A stretch of 64,000 bases of DNA, taken from NCBI GenBank assembly GCA_025175895.1, contig CM045991.1, positions 79,409,174-79,473,173 on the forward strand, in the 5' to 3' direction. Positions 1 to 10,180 of the stretch are shown here, piece after piece. This stretch comes from Wurfbainia villosa (lineage: Eukaryota > Streptophyta > Magnoliopsida > Zingiberales > Zingiberaceae). The notes beneath the pieces were generated by a model. The model searched no databases. It saw only the letters and a program-made list of their open reading frames with translations, and was not told the DNA's origin. A program made the translations under genes and the position numbers. Every line of letters starts with the position of its first letter. Positions within the stretch are counted from its first letter, which is position 1.

Positions 1-973
1 CAGCGTAAGTCCAAGCATATAGACTTGGCAGCGTAAAGTTCAAGCACGCCTTGGCAAAGGAAACCCAAGACATTACAAAACCGAAGGAAGCTCTTGGAAG
101 CAAAGCGCAAAGGATGAACAAGTCGCGGACTCGGAGGGATCCTGGAGGCGCAAGGCTTAAGGAAGAGCTAGAAGGTTGAGTCTAGGTCTAGGGGGTAAAA
201 TCAAGTGTGAATTACTCATACTTGAGGAGTATCGATCGATACGATGTATCGATCGGCCCGTCGGTGCTCGATCGAGTCGGGATGAAAGACCATCGACCGA
301 TCGCTGTCGTGGCAGTCGACTGATATTGCGATCAGTCGACTGCCAATAGTGGCAGTCGACTGATCAAGATAAATACGGGCACAGAGTGGAGTCACACTCA
401 ACTGTGGCCTGTGATCACTCGACTGATCACTCCATCAGTCGACTGATGGAGGGATCAGTCGACTGATGAGAATGTCGTTGGAGGAAACGACTCTGAATCC
501 CGCGAATCCGGCTATTCAGAAGTCGTTGACCGCATTGGCAGTCGACTGATGTTGTGCATCAGTCGACTGATGGTGCTCCAACGGGAAAATGAGCCTTCTC
601 TCTATAAAAAGAGGGTTGGTGGAGGTTTTGGGGGTTAATGCTTATTCTCATATTATTCTCTCAAGCCTCCACGAGTTTTCAAGCTTTCTAGTGATTTTAA
701 ATCTCCTCCTCCTCTCTCTAAGCTCAAGTTTCATTCTTTGTAAGAAGAGGAGGTTTGTTGTAAAGGAAAGCTTCATAGTGATTTGATTAGGGTTGATCCA
801 CCTCAAGGATCACCGTGGAGTAGGAGCGTCATCTCCGAACCACGTAAAAGAATCGTGTTAGCGTGTTTTTCATTTGTGTTGTTATTATTTTTGTTGTGCT
901 TCCGCTAATAATTTTGTAGAGACGAAAAACAAGCTATTCACCCCCCCCTCTAGCTTCCAAACGATCACCAACA
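1..973 (+). repeat. CopA 5' LTR (truncated at window start)
   Basis: Aligns with 8328-9307 and ends in CCAACA just before the primer-binding site. The last ~400 bp match the 3' LTR with few differences, but 225-570 is very different and is dominated by the palindrome CAGTCGACTG. The block CTATTCACCCCCCCCTCTAG near 938-956 is a shared feature of several LTRs in this window. Confidence 0.92.
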
Positions 974-975
974 AG

Positions 976-987
976 TGGTATCAGAGC
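976..987 (+). other. CopA primer-binding site (initiator tRNA-Met)
   Basis: TGGTATCAGAGC, complementary to the 3' end of plant initiator tRNA-Met, lies two bases after the LTR end. It is the usual minus-strand primer site of copia elements. Confidence 0.95.
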
Positions 988-1028
988 CCGAATCGCATCG
1001 GAAGATCTAACAATCAACCGGAGCAAGA

Positions 1029-2669
1029 ATGACTTTCCAAGAGGGGTATAGCACGGTGAGGCCTCCGTTCTTTGATGGCAACGACTTCGGTTATTGAAAA
1101 TGTAGGATGGAGTATTACTTAATGAATGATATTGAGAATTGGTTTAGTGTTGTAGATGGTTTCGAGAAGCCGGTGGATGAACACGGAGCACCCATACCGA
1201 CGAAGGATTGGACGAGAGACATGGCCAAGAAGGCTCAAGCCAATGCCAAGGTAACAACCACACTTCAATGTGGATTGTCAAAAGAGCAATTAAGCAAGGT
1301 GGGGCCATTTGAATCGGCAAAGGAGCTTTGGGAGAAGTTGGTCGAGCTCAACGAAGGATCCAAAGAAACAAGAAGAGCCAAGAGAGATCTTCTAATTGGC
1401 CAACTTCAAAGCTTCTCAATGAAGACCAATGAGACCGTGAGCCAAATGCACAGTCCCTTTAAAGAAGTAGTCAACGGACTACATGTAATAGGTGAAAAGG
1501 TCGACAACCGAGACCTTGTAAGGTATGTGCTACAAGCTTTCCCTAGAACAACCTTATGGGCCTCAATGGTAGATGCCTATAAGGTCTCTAGGGATCTTTC
1601 ATTGGTTAAGTTAGATGAGCTATTTTGTGAATTTCAATTACATGAACAAGCTAACACTTCATCCAAAGAGAAGGGTATAGCTCTTTTTGTAGGAAAGAAG
1701 GACAAAAAGAAGAAGGAGAAGAAGGAAGTGCTCTCCTCATCCGAATCCGAGGAAGACTCATCAAGTAGTGAAGATGAGTTATTGGCAAGCGAGGTGGCAC
1801 ATTACGTCAAGAAGTTTGGTGGGAAGTCAAGGAAACTCACCAAGAAAGATGTGAAGAGGATGTTCCAATCCTCAAGAGGTAAGTCTTCAAATAGTTCAAA
1901 TTCTACCTCTAACGTGACTTATTTTGGTTGCAACAAGAAAGGGCACATAAAGCCAAATTTCCCGGAACTAAAGAAGAAGGAGGAGAAGGAAAAGAAGGAG
2001 AAGAGGAAGAAAAGGAAGAAGGAGGCAATAGTGGCACAAACATGGGACACCCTAAGCATGGAGGACTCTTCTGACGATGAAGAAGTATGTCATGCCACCC
2101 GGAATCTAGCCCTCATGGCATTGGAGGAAGAAGCCGGGAGCTCAAGCGAGGAGTCCTCTTCTTCTTCAAGCGACGAATCATCATCAAGTGATGATGATGA
2201 GGTAAACAACTCGCCTAAGGTAGATTTACTTTACAAGACTATTGCATGTCTTCAAAATGCTTTGAATAGATCGAAAACTAGGATTAAGGATTTAAAAATA
2301 GAGATTAAATCACTTAAGAGTGTAGAATCATCATGTGGTAAATTATCTAGTGATGACGATGAATGTACCATTAGGGATGAAAATGATGAATTAAGAAAAG
2401 AAATAGGTAACTTAAGAGCATGCTTAGAAAAATTTACTAATGGCTCTAAATACCTAGACATGATTATTAAGGATCAAAGGGTTATTTACAACAAGGCCAG
2501 ATTAGGATATATGCATAAGGAAAAGGAGGTAGCATTTACATCTCTTGTTAGTAGAAAATCCATGATTAAAAGCAAAGATAGAAAGGCTTGGGTACCTAAG
2601 AAATTTCTAATTGATGCTAGTGGTCCAAAGATTTGGGTACCTAAGGATTGTATTTTTCATGTGATATAG
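1029..2669 (+). pseudogene. CopA gag (capsid-nucleocapsid), nonsense at codon 23
   Basis: The ATG at 1029 opens a frame that hits TGA at 1095-1097, in the place where copia Gag proteins have Trp of a YWK motif. Codons continue in the same frame to TAG at 2667-2669. Gag would form the virus-like particle that packages element RNA. The N-terminal ~200 residues look like the UBN2/retrotrans_gag fold. A Lys/Ser/Glu-rich middle follows, then a CCHC zinc knuckle near 1921-1960 in which two Cys are replaced (Tyr and Phe), then a coiled coil at about residues 390-450. The frame ends in WVPK-type repeats that precede protease in copia elements. The Gag is unusually long. The stop at 2667 separates gag from pol in the same frame. 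Confidence 0.88.
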
Positions 2670-2882
2670 GTAGAAGAACCAAGCTTGTGGATAGTTGATA
2701 GTGGGTGCTCAAAGCACATGACCGGTGATGAGAGAAAATTCTCCACTATCAACCACACTAGCAAAGGAAAAGTATCATTTGGTAATAGCGGCAAACTTAA
2801 GATTCTAGGAAAGGGCACAATTGAGGTATCCCCCAACCTTGCCATTCATAGAGTATTATTAGTTAAAAAATATGAAATTTAA
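2670..2882 (+). pseudogene. CopA aspartic protease fragment
   Basis: In the same frame as gag after one TAG codon. The protease motif WIVDSGCSKHMTG (catalytic Asp in DSG) starts about 2688. The frame runs into TAA at 2880-2882, while homology continues in another frame from 2872, so one small indel lies near 2870. The protease would cut the Gag-Pol polyprotein in the particle. With the frameshift and the upstream stop it cannot be made as part of an intact polyprotein. Confidence 0.85.
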
Positions 2883-4308
2883 TTTACTTAGTGTAAGCCA
2901 ACTATGTGATGCAAACTTTGATGTTAAATTTGATTCCTCAAAATGTTTTATAAGACACAAAACTCTAAATGATTGTATGTTAGTAGGTTTTAGGAAATCA
3001 AATATATATTATGTTGATTTATCCTATGCTACTAATGCTTCTACTAAGTGTCTTATTGCAAAAGAGGAAGAAAGTTGGCTTTGGCATAGGTGGCTAGGAC
3101 ACATAAACATGAAGAACATAGTCAAAATAGCAAAAATGAAGTTAGTCAAAGGGTTGCCCAAAGTCAAATTTCTCAAGGACAAAATGTGTTATGCATGCCA
3201 AGAAGGGAAACAATCAAAAACATCACACAAAGGTAAAAATTTACTTAGTACAGCTTTGCCTTTAGAACTTTTGCATATGGACTTATTTGATTGTCATAGT
3301 ACCCCCTCTATAATTGGTAGTAAATATTGCCTAGTAATAGTAGATGATTTTTCTAGGTTTACTTGGGTATTTTTCTTGAAAAATAAAGATGAAACCCTAG
3401 AAATAATCATAGGATTTAGCAAAAGAGTAGAAAATGAAAGAAAACTCAAAATCAACCAGATCCGTAGTGATCATGGTGGAGAATTTGAGAATTCTAATTT
3501 CTCAACTTTTTGCTTAGAACAAGGGTACAAGCATGAGTTTTCTTGTCCTAGAACACCCCAACAAAATGGGGTTGTGGAAAGGAAAAATCGTGCCCTACAA
3601 GAAGCGGCTAGGACAATGCTTAATGCATACTCCTTACCTAGCTACTTGTGGGCGGAAGCGGTTAACACCGCTTGCTATATCCAAAATAGGGTATTAATTC
3701 ATAGGTTTTTAGGAAAAACTCCATTTGAATTGTGGAATGACACAATTCCAACAATTCATTATTTTAAGGTCTTTGGATGTAAAGTCTATATTTTAAATAC
3801 CAAAGATAACCTAGGTAAGTTTGAGTCCAAAGCGGATGAGGGAATCCTAGTTGGATACTCATCCACTAGTGTAGGGTATAGAGTTTACAATAAAAGGACT
3901 CAAAAGATTAAAGAATCTTTAAATGTCCAATTTGATGAAACTTCCAATACATACCCTAGGAAATCCCTTATTGATAATAATATTAATAATGAAAATCAAG
4001 AAATTACCCAACAATTTCAAGATTTAACCTTAGGGGGTAATGATCAAGGGAGAGGATTGAATCAAGGGGGAGTAAGAGGTGATTCCGATGATGAGCAAAG
4101 AATTGAGATTAATTATGATCAACGTCAAACTAATACACCTCCTAGAACCATAAGAGTTCATCAAAATCACCCCTTAGATCAAATTGTGGGTGAATTATCT
4201 CAAAGTGTTAGGACTATGTCATTTTATAGGGATCCCACTAGTCATATAGCTCTAATTTCTCAAATTAAGCCCAAAACAATCAAAGATGCATTACTTGATC
4301 CGGATTGA
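2872..4308 (+). pseudogene. CopA GAG-pre-integrase and integrase
   Basis: The frame encodes, in order: the end of the protease domain (NLLSVSQLCD), the pre-integrase zinc domain (SWLWHRWLGH with a later CYACQEGKQ, the HHCC set), and the integrase core. The core has Asp in HMDLFD, Asp in RSDHGGEF, and Glu in the PQQNGVVERKNR motif (about 3550-3590). A C-terminal region with GCKVYI and GYSSTSVGYRVYN follows. The integrase would insert the cDNA. The frame ends at TGA 4306-4308, where relatives have Trp, so this is a nonsense mutation and not the natural end of the polyprotein. Confidence 0.9.
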
Positions 4309-4317
4309 ATCTTAGCA

Positions 4318-5320
4318 ATGCAAGATGAATTAGCTCAATTTGAAAGGAGTCAAGTATGGGAGTTAGTTCCTAGACCTAATGAAAACACCATCATTACTAC
4401 AAGATGGGTCTTTAGGAACAAACTAGATGACCAAGAGAATATTACTAGAAATAAGGCAAGATTAGTTGCAAGGGGCTTTAATCAAGTTGAAGGACTTGAC
4501 TATGATGAAACATATGCCCCGGTTGCTAGGTTAGAGTCTATTAGAATACTATTAGGGTATGCCTCCTATATGGGTTTCAAACTCCATCAAATGGATGTCA
4601 AATCAACATTCCTAAATGGGTTTATTAAGGAAGAGGTATATGTAGAACAACCTCCTGGGTTTGAGAATATGGACTATTCAAACCATGTATACAAGCTTAG
4701 AAAAGCTTTGTATGGTTTGAAACAAGCTCCCCGGGCTTGGTATGAAAGGTTATCATCCTTCTTAATTTCTAAGGAATTTAAAAGGGGTAGTATAGATCAA
4801 ACTCTATTTAAAAGTCAACATCAACGGACATCTTTGTAGCCCAAGTATATGTTGATAACATTATCTTTGGGTCAACAAATGATGAACTTCTCCAAGACTT
4901 TATTAAGAATATGGAAAAAGAGTTTAAAATGAGTCTAGTTGGGGAATTAAATTTCTTCCTAGGATTACAAGTTAAACAAACAAGTGAAGGAATTTATATT
5001 TACCAAACCAAATATGCTAAAGAAATGATTAAGAAATTTGGTTTGGAAAATGTTAAGGTAGTTTCAACTCCAATGGCAACAAATACAAAAATAGATAGTG
5101 ATAGTGAAGGCAAACAAATTGATCTTACACTCTATAGGAGCATGATTGGTAGCCTTTTGTACTTAACCGCTAGTAGACCCGACATATTATTTGCAGTTGG
5201 TATGTGTGCTAGGTATCAATCTTGTGCAAAAGAATCTCATTTAGTTGTCGTTAAGAGAATATTAAGATATATTAAAGGCACACTAAATGTAGGACTATGG
5301 TACCCTAGGACTAGGTCTTT
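4318..5320 (+). pseudogene. CopA reverse transcriptase, broken and active site altered
   Basis: Typical copia RT blocks are present: WVFRNKLDDQENITRNKARL, the YDETYAPVARLESIR motif, LHQMDVKSTFLNG, and LYGLKQAPRAWYERL. The first frame stops at TAG 4837-4839 and homology resumes one frame over. The catalytic box reads YVDN at 4848-4859 where YVDD is the rule, so one metal-binding Asp is lost. The block FFLGLQVKQTSEGIY follows, then SLLYLTASRPDILFAVG. RT would copy element RNA into cDNA. Both the frameshift and the lost Asp inactivate this copy. Confidence 0.9.
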
Positions 5321-7019
5321 TGATTTGGTTGGGTACACCGATTCCGATTATGCCGGTTGAAAATTGGATCGGAAGAGTACTAGTGGTGGATGTCAATTCC
5401 TTGAGTCCTCCCTAGTTAGTTGAAGTAGTAGGAAGCAACCTTGTGTTGCCCTATCCACCATCGAGGCCGAGTATGTGGCTATGGGTGGTTGTGTAGCTCA
5501 ATTACTATGGATGAAACATACCTTAGAAGATTATGAGCTATCTTACTCCAACATGAAAGTATTTTGTGACAATGTAAGTGTTGGGGATCGATTGGCCGGC
5601 TAGAGGGGGGTGAATAGCCCTCGTTCGTTGGATGTCTTAATTTGCTCGTCTACAAAACGTTAGCGCAAGCGGAATATGCAAATACAAATAAATAAAGACA
5701 AGCAAATAAACAATGAAAACAAACAATACAAACACCGAGATGTAACGTGGTTCACGGCTACGCCGCTAATCCACGGTCCGATTCATCCACGGTGAATCAC
5801 TCCACAATCTATCCACTAGATCTCTCCTTTGCACAAAGCTAGGTGGAGGTAACCTCTTTACAATCTCTCTTCTTACAATAGAATGGAAATAAAGCAAGTA
5901 AGAAGAGTGGAAGAACACTTAGAGCACTTTGGGAGCAAATTGGAGCATGAGCATTAGCCTCCCAAAGCCCCATCCCCTTCCTTTTTATAGAGGAAGAGGG
6001 TTTCTTCCCGTTAACACAGGATCAGTCGACTGATGCCCTTGATCAGTCGACTAATCCCGTAGCCGTTGCCCAATAACGACCGCTTTCCACGTTGGATTCC
6101 ATCCAACGGTATTGGCATCAGTCGACTGATGGCACCCATCAGTTGACTGATGTCAATCAGTCGAGTGCTCCGCAAGATCGACTCCATTCGTGCGTCTGCG
6201 CAATGTCATCGCCGACCGTCCCCTTGGTAGCCGATCGATCGCTCATCGATCCGACCGCTCATGCCGGCAATGATCGATCAACTTGATTCAATCGATTTAA
6301 ACCACCGATTGTACCATCGATTAGAGGCGATGACCGCCATGACATGGCTGACCGTGTCGAAAATCCCATCCGACACTTAGCCAAATGGCCAAGTTTCACC
6401 TAAGAGCTACCCCTTCCCGGGTTACATTCGCTCACTCTCATCTCTCAGAGTCCCTCGCCTTCGAAGTTCTCTTCGTTCGCGGCCATGTCGCTCGGCAGCA
6501 TCAGGCGCACGACTCTGCAATGCTCCTTCGCATCTCTTGCCTCAAAGTCTACTTCCCCCGGCTTCACTCCAAGCTTCTCGTCCGGCGGTCCCTCGGATGC
6601 TCCAAGCGCACGGCTTCCGCAAAGCAATCCTTCACCGACTCAAGGACCGAGTCATGAGATGTGAAACTCGCCACGGCTCCATGTGCGAATTACTAAGTCC
6701 TGCACGACTTCAACGCACATATCAAATCAACATAACAAACTAACTTAAACCCTTTGCCACACACATCAAAACCTAATCATGGCAAGAGATTGCCCTGACA
6801 GTAAGCACCATAAACTTGACCAAAAATTCGGTGCATCACTCTAGAACCAAGCACATTGAAGTGAAACATCACTTCATTAGAGATCATGTGGCTAAGGGGG
6901 ACATTGAGCTTAACTACATTGAATCCAAGTCCAACCTAGCCGACATATTTACCAAGGCTCTTCCCGAGGTAGAATTTTCATCACTTAGGAGAGAACTTGG
7001 AATGTGCTTAGTTGAGTAA
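5321..7019 (+). pseudogene. CopA RNase H, split by a solo LTR
   Basis: The RNase H domain begins at GYTDSDYAG (about 5332-5357). It has TGA stops at 5358-5360 and 5421-5423, both where Trp is expected. It continues through STIEAEYVAMGGCVAQLLWM to FCDNV, and is cut at 5578 by the inserted LTR. It resumes at 6801 with INLTK-type residues, then HSRTKHIEVKHHFIRDHV and LADIFTKALPE, and ends at TAA 7017-7019. RNase H would remove RNA from the RNA:DNA hybrid. The bases GTAAG occur on both sides of the insertion. Confidence 0.9.
5579..6800 (-). repeat. Solo LTR of a copia element, inserted in CopA RNase H
   Basis: Begins TGTTGGGGATCG and ends CCTGACA, flanked by the 5-bp duplication GTAAG at 5574-5578 and 6801-6805. 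Read on the minus strand its end (TATTCACCCCCCTCTAGCCG...CCCCAACA) matches the LTR end of element Z at 52869-52908. Its middle has the same palindromes (CATCAGTCGACTGATG at about 6117-6132). No internal region remains, so it arose by LTR-LTR recombination after insertion. CopA was therefore already in place when it arrived. Confidence 0.93.
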
Positions 7020-8071
7020 AGGTGTAGGTTTGCATGATCCTATAGAAATACTAGGATTTATACCTTTAAGCATCTCACAAAATACCTAAGAAACCATGAT
7101 TTTTGTATTGAGCCACTTAGACAACATGTGAGATGTTAGGAAGATGCACTTGGTTCATCATGCTTGTTATGATGCATTACTATGGACCAAAGTGTCATCT
7201 AGAGATATTAATCCTTCATTGGACCAATCATTGTGAAGGCTTATACACAATTGATGTGCATATAGCTCCAAGAACATGATTGGAAATGTCAAATAAAATA
7301 TATTTTAAACTATGTTTATCATATTTTGAAAAACAATTTTTAAGTGAAACACAAAAGTGATACAAAGTTTGCAAAAACATTAGAACTTTTGTTGGTTTCC
7401 AAATTTGTATCAATCTTGAAATCTAGAAAACATATATTTTTCAAAATATTTTTCCTTGATAAAGTATGATTTCAGAAATGTGTACACAAAATTTCGTGAT
7501 TTTTCGAGGTTTCTAGAATTTCTGACGCATTTCTGAATTTGAGCTGAAAAGGGTGAAATTCGAACTTCAGGCGTAGCAGTCAACTGGTTCAGAAACCAGT
7601 CTACTGATACACTGTGTTTTCTGATAAATAGCTCCATTTACTGATATTTAGTGTATCTTTGATGTCCTAAAGCCATAGCATGATTATATTGAGTATAAAC
7701 AATTTTTTAAGACTGTTTAATGCGGTGTTTTAGGGAGAGTTTCATAAGATGTATCTTTTTCATTCCCAAATTTACATTGTTGGTGCAAAGTTAGGATTTA
7801 AACCTTCAAATTGTTTGATAGACTTTTGCTCCACATGTATTTTACTCATCATGAACTATATCTTGAATGAAGGGGAAGCTAAATTTCAATTCTATACCTT
7901 AGTTCAAGATTACAACGCATTCAATTCCTCTATGAAATATATGATTTCTTCTCTTTTTGATGTATGTCAAAGGAGGAGAAGAAATGTTTAAGTTAGAATT
8001 GGATATATGATTATGTGATATGATTATGTGTGTATCTTTAAAAGACCTAACTTAAATTATTGTCAAACATC
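7020..8071 (+). other. CopA 3' non-coding leader
   Basis: AT-rich stretch between the RNase H stop and the polypurine tract, with no supported gene. It contains a short inverted motif pair near 7575-7605 (CAGTCAACTGG and CCAGTCTACTG) related to the LTR palindrome. Its layout resembles the 3' leader of element Z. Confidence 0.7.
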
Positions 8072-8084
8072 AAAAAGGGGGAGA
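8072..8084 (+). other. CopA polypurine tract
   Basis: AAAAAGGGGGAGA directly before the 3' LTR, the plus-strand priming site. The same sequence precedes the 3' LTR of element Z. Confidence 0.9.
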
Positions 8085-8085
8085 T

Positions 8086-9307
8086 TATTGGTGCAACAAT
8101 GTCCCAAGCATTTATATGTTTTAATGTTTGGATAATCATCTAAGTTAGGCAATAAATTGTGATCTAATGGTGAACATGTTTAAGTGACAGGTAAAGGCAA
8201 AGTCCAAGTATGATCTTGGCAAGAGAAGTCCAAAGTAAAGATTTGGCGGCATAAGACCAAGCATGTTGTCTTGGCGGCATTAAGTCCAAACGGATTTTGG
8301 CAAAGGAAGTCCAAAGGCAAGTCTTGGCAGCGTAAGTCCAAGCATGTAGACTTGGCGGCATAAAGTCCAAGCACGCCTTGGCAAATAACCCAAGACATGA
8401 CAAAACCGAAGGAAGCTCTTGGAAGCAAAGCGCAAAGGATGAACAAATCGCGGACTCGGAGGGATCCTGGAGGCGCAAGGCTTAAGGAAGAGCTAGAAGG
8501 TTGAGTCTAGGTCTAGGGGGTAAAATCAAGTGTGAATTACTCATACTTGAGGAGTATCAGTCGACTGATACGATGTATCAATCGATCGTCGTGCTCGATC
8601 GAGTCCGATGAAACCACGACTATCACCGATCGCTTGTCGTGGCATAATCGATATCAGCGATATTGCCGATCGACTCAAGGGTAGTCGATCGATCAAGATA
8701 AATACGGCACGCAGTGGAGTCACACTTGATCGCGCTCGTGATCACTCACGATCACTCCATCGCTGATGGAAGGATCAATCGATCGATGAGAATGTCGTTG
8801 GAGGAAGCGACTATCGAATCCCGCGAATCCGGCTTATTCAAAAGCCGTTAAGCTCGCGCGGCAATGATCGATGATGATCGATGTTGTGCATCAGTCGACT
8901 GATGGTTCTCCAACGGGAAAATCAGCCTTCTCTCTATAAAAAGAGGGCTGGTGGAGGTTTTTGGGGTTAATGCTTATTCTCAGATTATTCTCTCAAGCCT
9001 CCACGAGTTTTCAAGCTTTCTAGTGATTTTAAATCTCCTCCTCCTCTCTCTAAGCTCAAGTTTCATTCTTTGTAAGAAGAGGAGGTTTGTTGCAAAGGAA
9101 AGCTTCATAGTGATTTGATTAGGGTTAATCCACCTCAAGGATCACCTTGGAGTAGGAGCGCAATCTCCGAACCACGTAAAAGAATCGTGTTAGCGTGTTT
9201 TTCATTTGTGTTGTTATTACTTTTGTTGTGCTTCCGCTAATATTTTTGTAGAGATGAAAAACAAGCTATTCACCCCCCCCCCTCTAGCTTCCAAACGATC
9301 ACCAACA
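8086..9307 (+). repeat. CopA 3' LTR
   Basis: Starts TATTGGTGCAAC (TG changed to TA) and ends ACCAACA, about 1222 bp. The first third carries degenerate 35-40 bp repeats around AAGTCCAAGCATGTAG and CTTGGCGGCA (8185-8400), possibly U3 enhancer units. The central part (about 8550-8900) differs strongly from the 5' LTR, with ATCGATCG-type runs in places where the other copy has CAGTCGACTG. Confidence 0.92.
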
Positions 9308-10180
9308 AAGATGAGTGCATCTTAGAAGTAAAGATCACGAGAGATCGATCTAAAAGAATTTTAGGTTTGTCTCAAGAGACTTATATAAATAAGATGTTAC
9401 AATATTTCAGCATGTCAAATTGCAACATAAAACAAACACCTGTTGTGAAAGGTACTGTTCTAAGCAAGAATATGTGTCTCAAGACTCCAGAGAAAATAGT
9501 CAAGATGGAAAAATATCATATGTCAATGTTATTGGTAGTTTGATGTACATTATATTGTGTACACATCCTGATATTATCTGTGTTATTGGCTTAGCCATTT
9601 CCAGTCAAATCCAAGACTAAGACACTGGAAAGCAGTCGAAAGGATATTCAGATATCTGAAAGCGACAACATATATTGTCTTTGTTTTCAAAGATCAAATA
9701 TGAGCTTGAAGGACTATTCAGACGCAGATTGGGTAGGGGACTTAGATAATAGAAAATCCACATTAGGTTATACCTTCTTGCTGAATAGTGGTGTTATCTC
9801 ATAGAACAACAAGAAATAGGCTTGTGTAGCACTGTCAACAATGAAAGTTGAATATATAACATGTTCAATAGTTGTGCAAGAAGTTGTCTAGTTAAAAAAA
9901 GTTCCTAAAGTATCTAAAAATTGCTGAGGACAGTGGAAGTTCTGTTACTGTCTACTGTGACAGTCAAGATGCTATAGTTTTTTCGAATGATCCCAAATAT
10001 CACAATAAGGGCAAGCATATAGCTTTAAATATAATTTTGTAAGGGATATTATTGTTAAGAAAAAGGTGATTCTTGAGTATATATCTACACGTGTTATACT
10101 TAAAGATCCTTTTACTAAATCATTGACTAAAGACTCATTTCAAGGGCATGTGAAGTCTTTAGGACTTCGAAGAATGTAAC
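9308..10180 (+). pseudogene. Older copia remnant (RT end and RNase H)
   Basis: Immediately after the CopA 3' LTR, reading frames with frequent stops still show the RT C-terminus (RSKRILGLSQETYINKML, then GSLMYIILCTHPDI) and RNase H (DYSDADWVGDLDNRKSTLGY, then ALSTMKVEYITC). The remnant ends with DPFTKSLTKDSFQGHVKSLG. The sequence type differs from CopA; the LGLSQ-TYI block is typical of Ale- or Retrofit-like copia lineages. It is a dead fragment. CopA most likely inserted into it at 9307/9308, but the other half lies outside the window. Confidence 0.85.

Larger units (their letters stand above)
1..9307 (+). mobile_element. Ty1/copia LTR retrotransposon CopA, 5' end cut by window
   Basis: Two direct LTR copies (1-973 and 8086-9307) flank a primer-binding site, a large gag, and protease, integrase, reverse transcriptase and RNase H in copia order, followed by a long 3' leader and a polypurine tract. 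Base 1 aligns with base 8328, so about 240 bp of the 5' LTR lie left of the window. The coding part is dead, with several nonsense codons and frameshifts, and an inverted solo LTR is nested inside RNase H. The 520-codon gag with Ser- and Lys-rich tracts, together with LTRs of about 1.2 kb, resembles Sirevirus-type copia elements; that lineage call is inference. Confidence 0.93.

Noticed and set aside
8164..8478. Overlapping minus-strand frames in the CopA 3' LTR
   Set aside because: LTR sequence with internal 35-40 bp repeats; frames differ between the two LTR copies.
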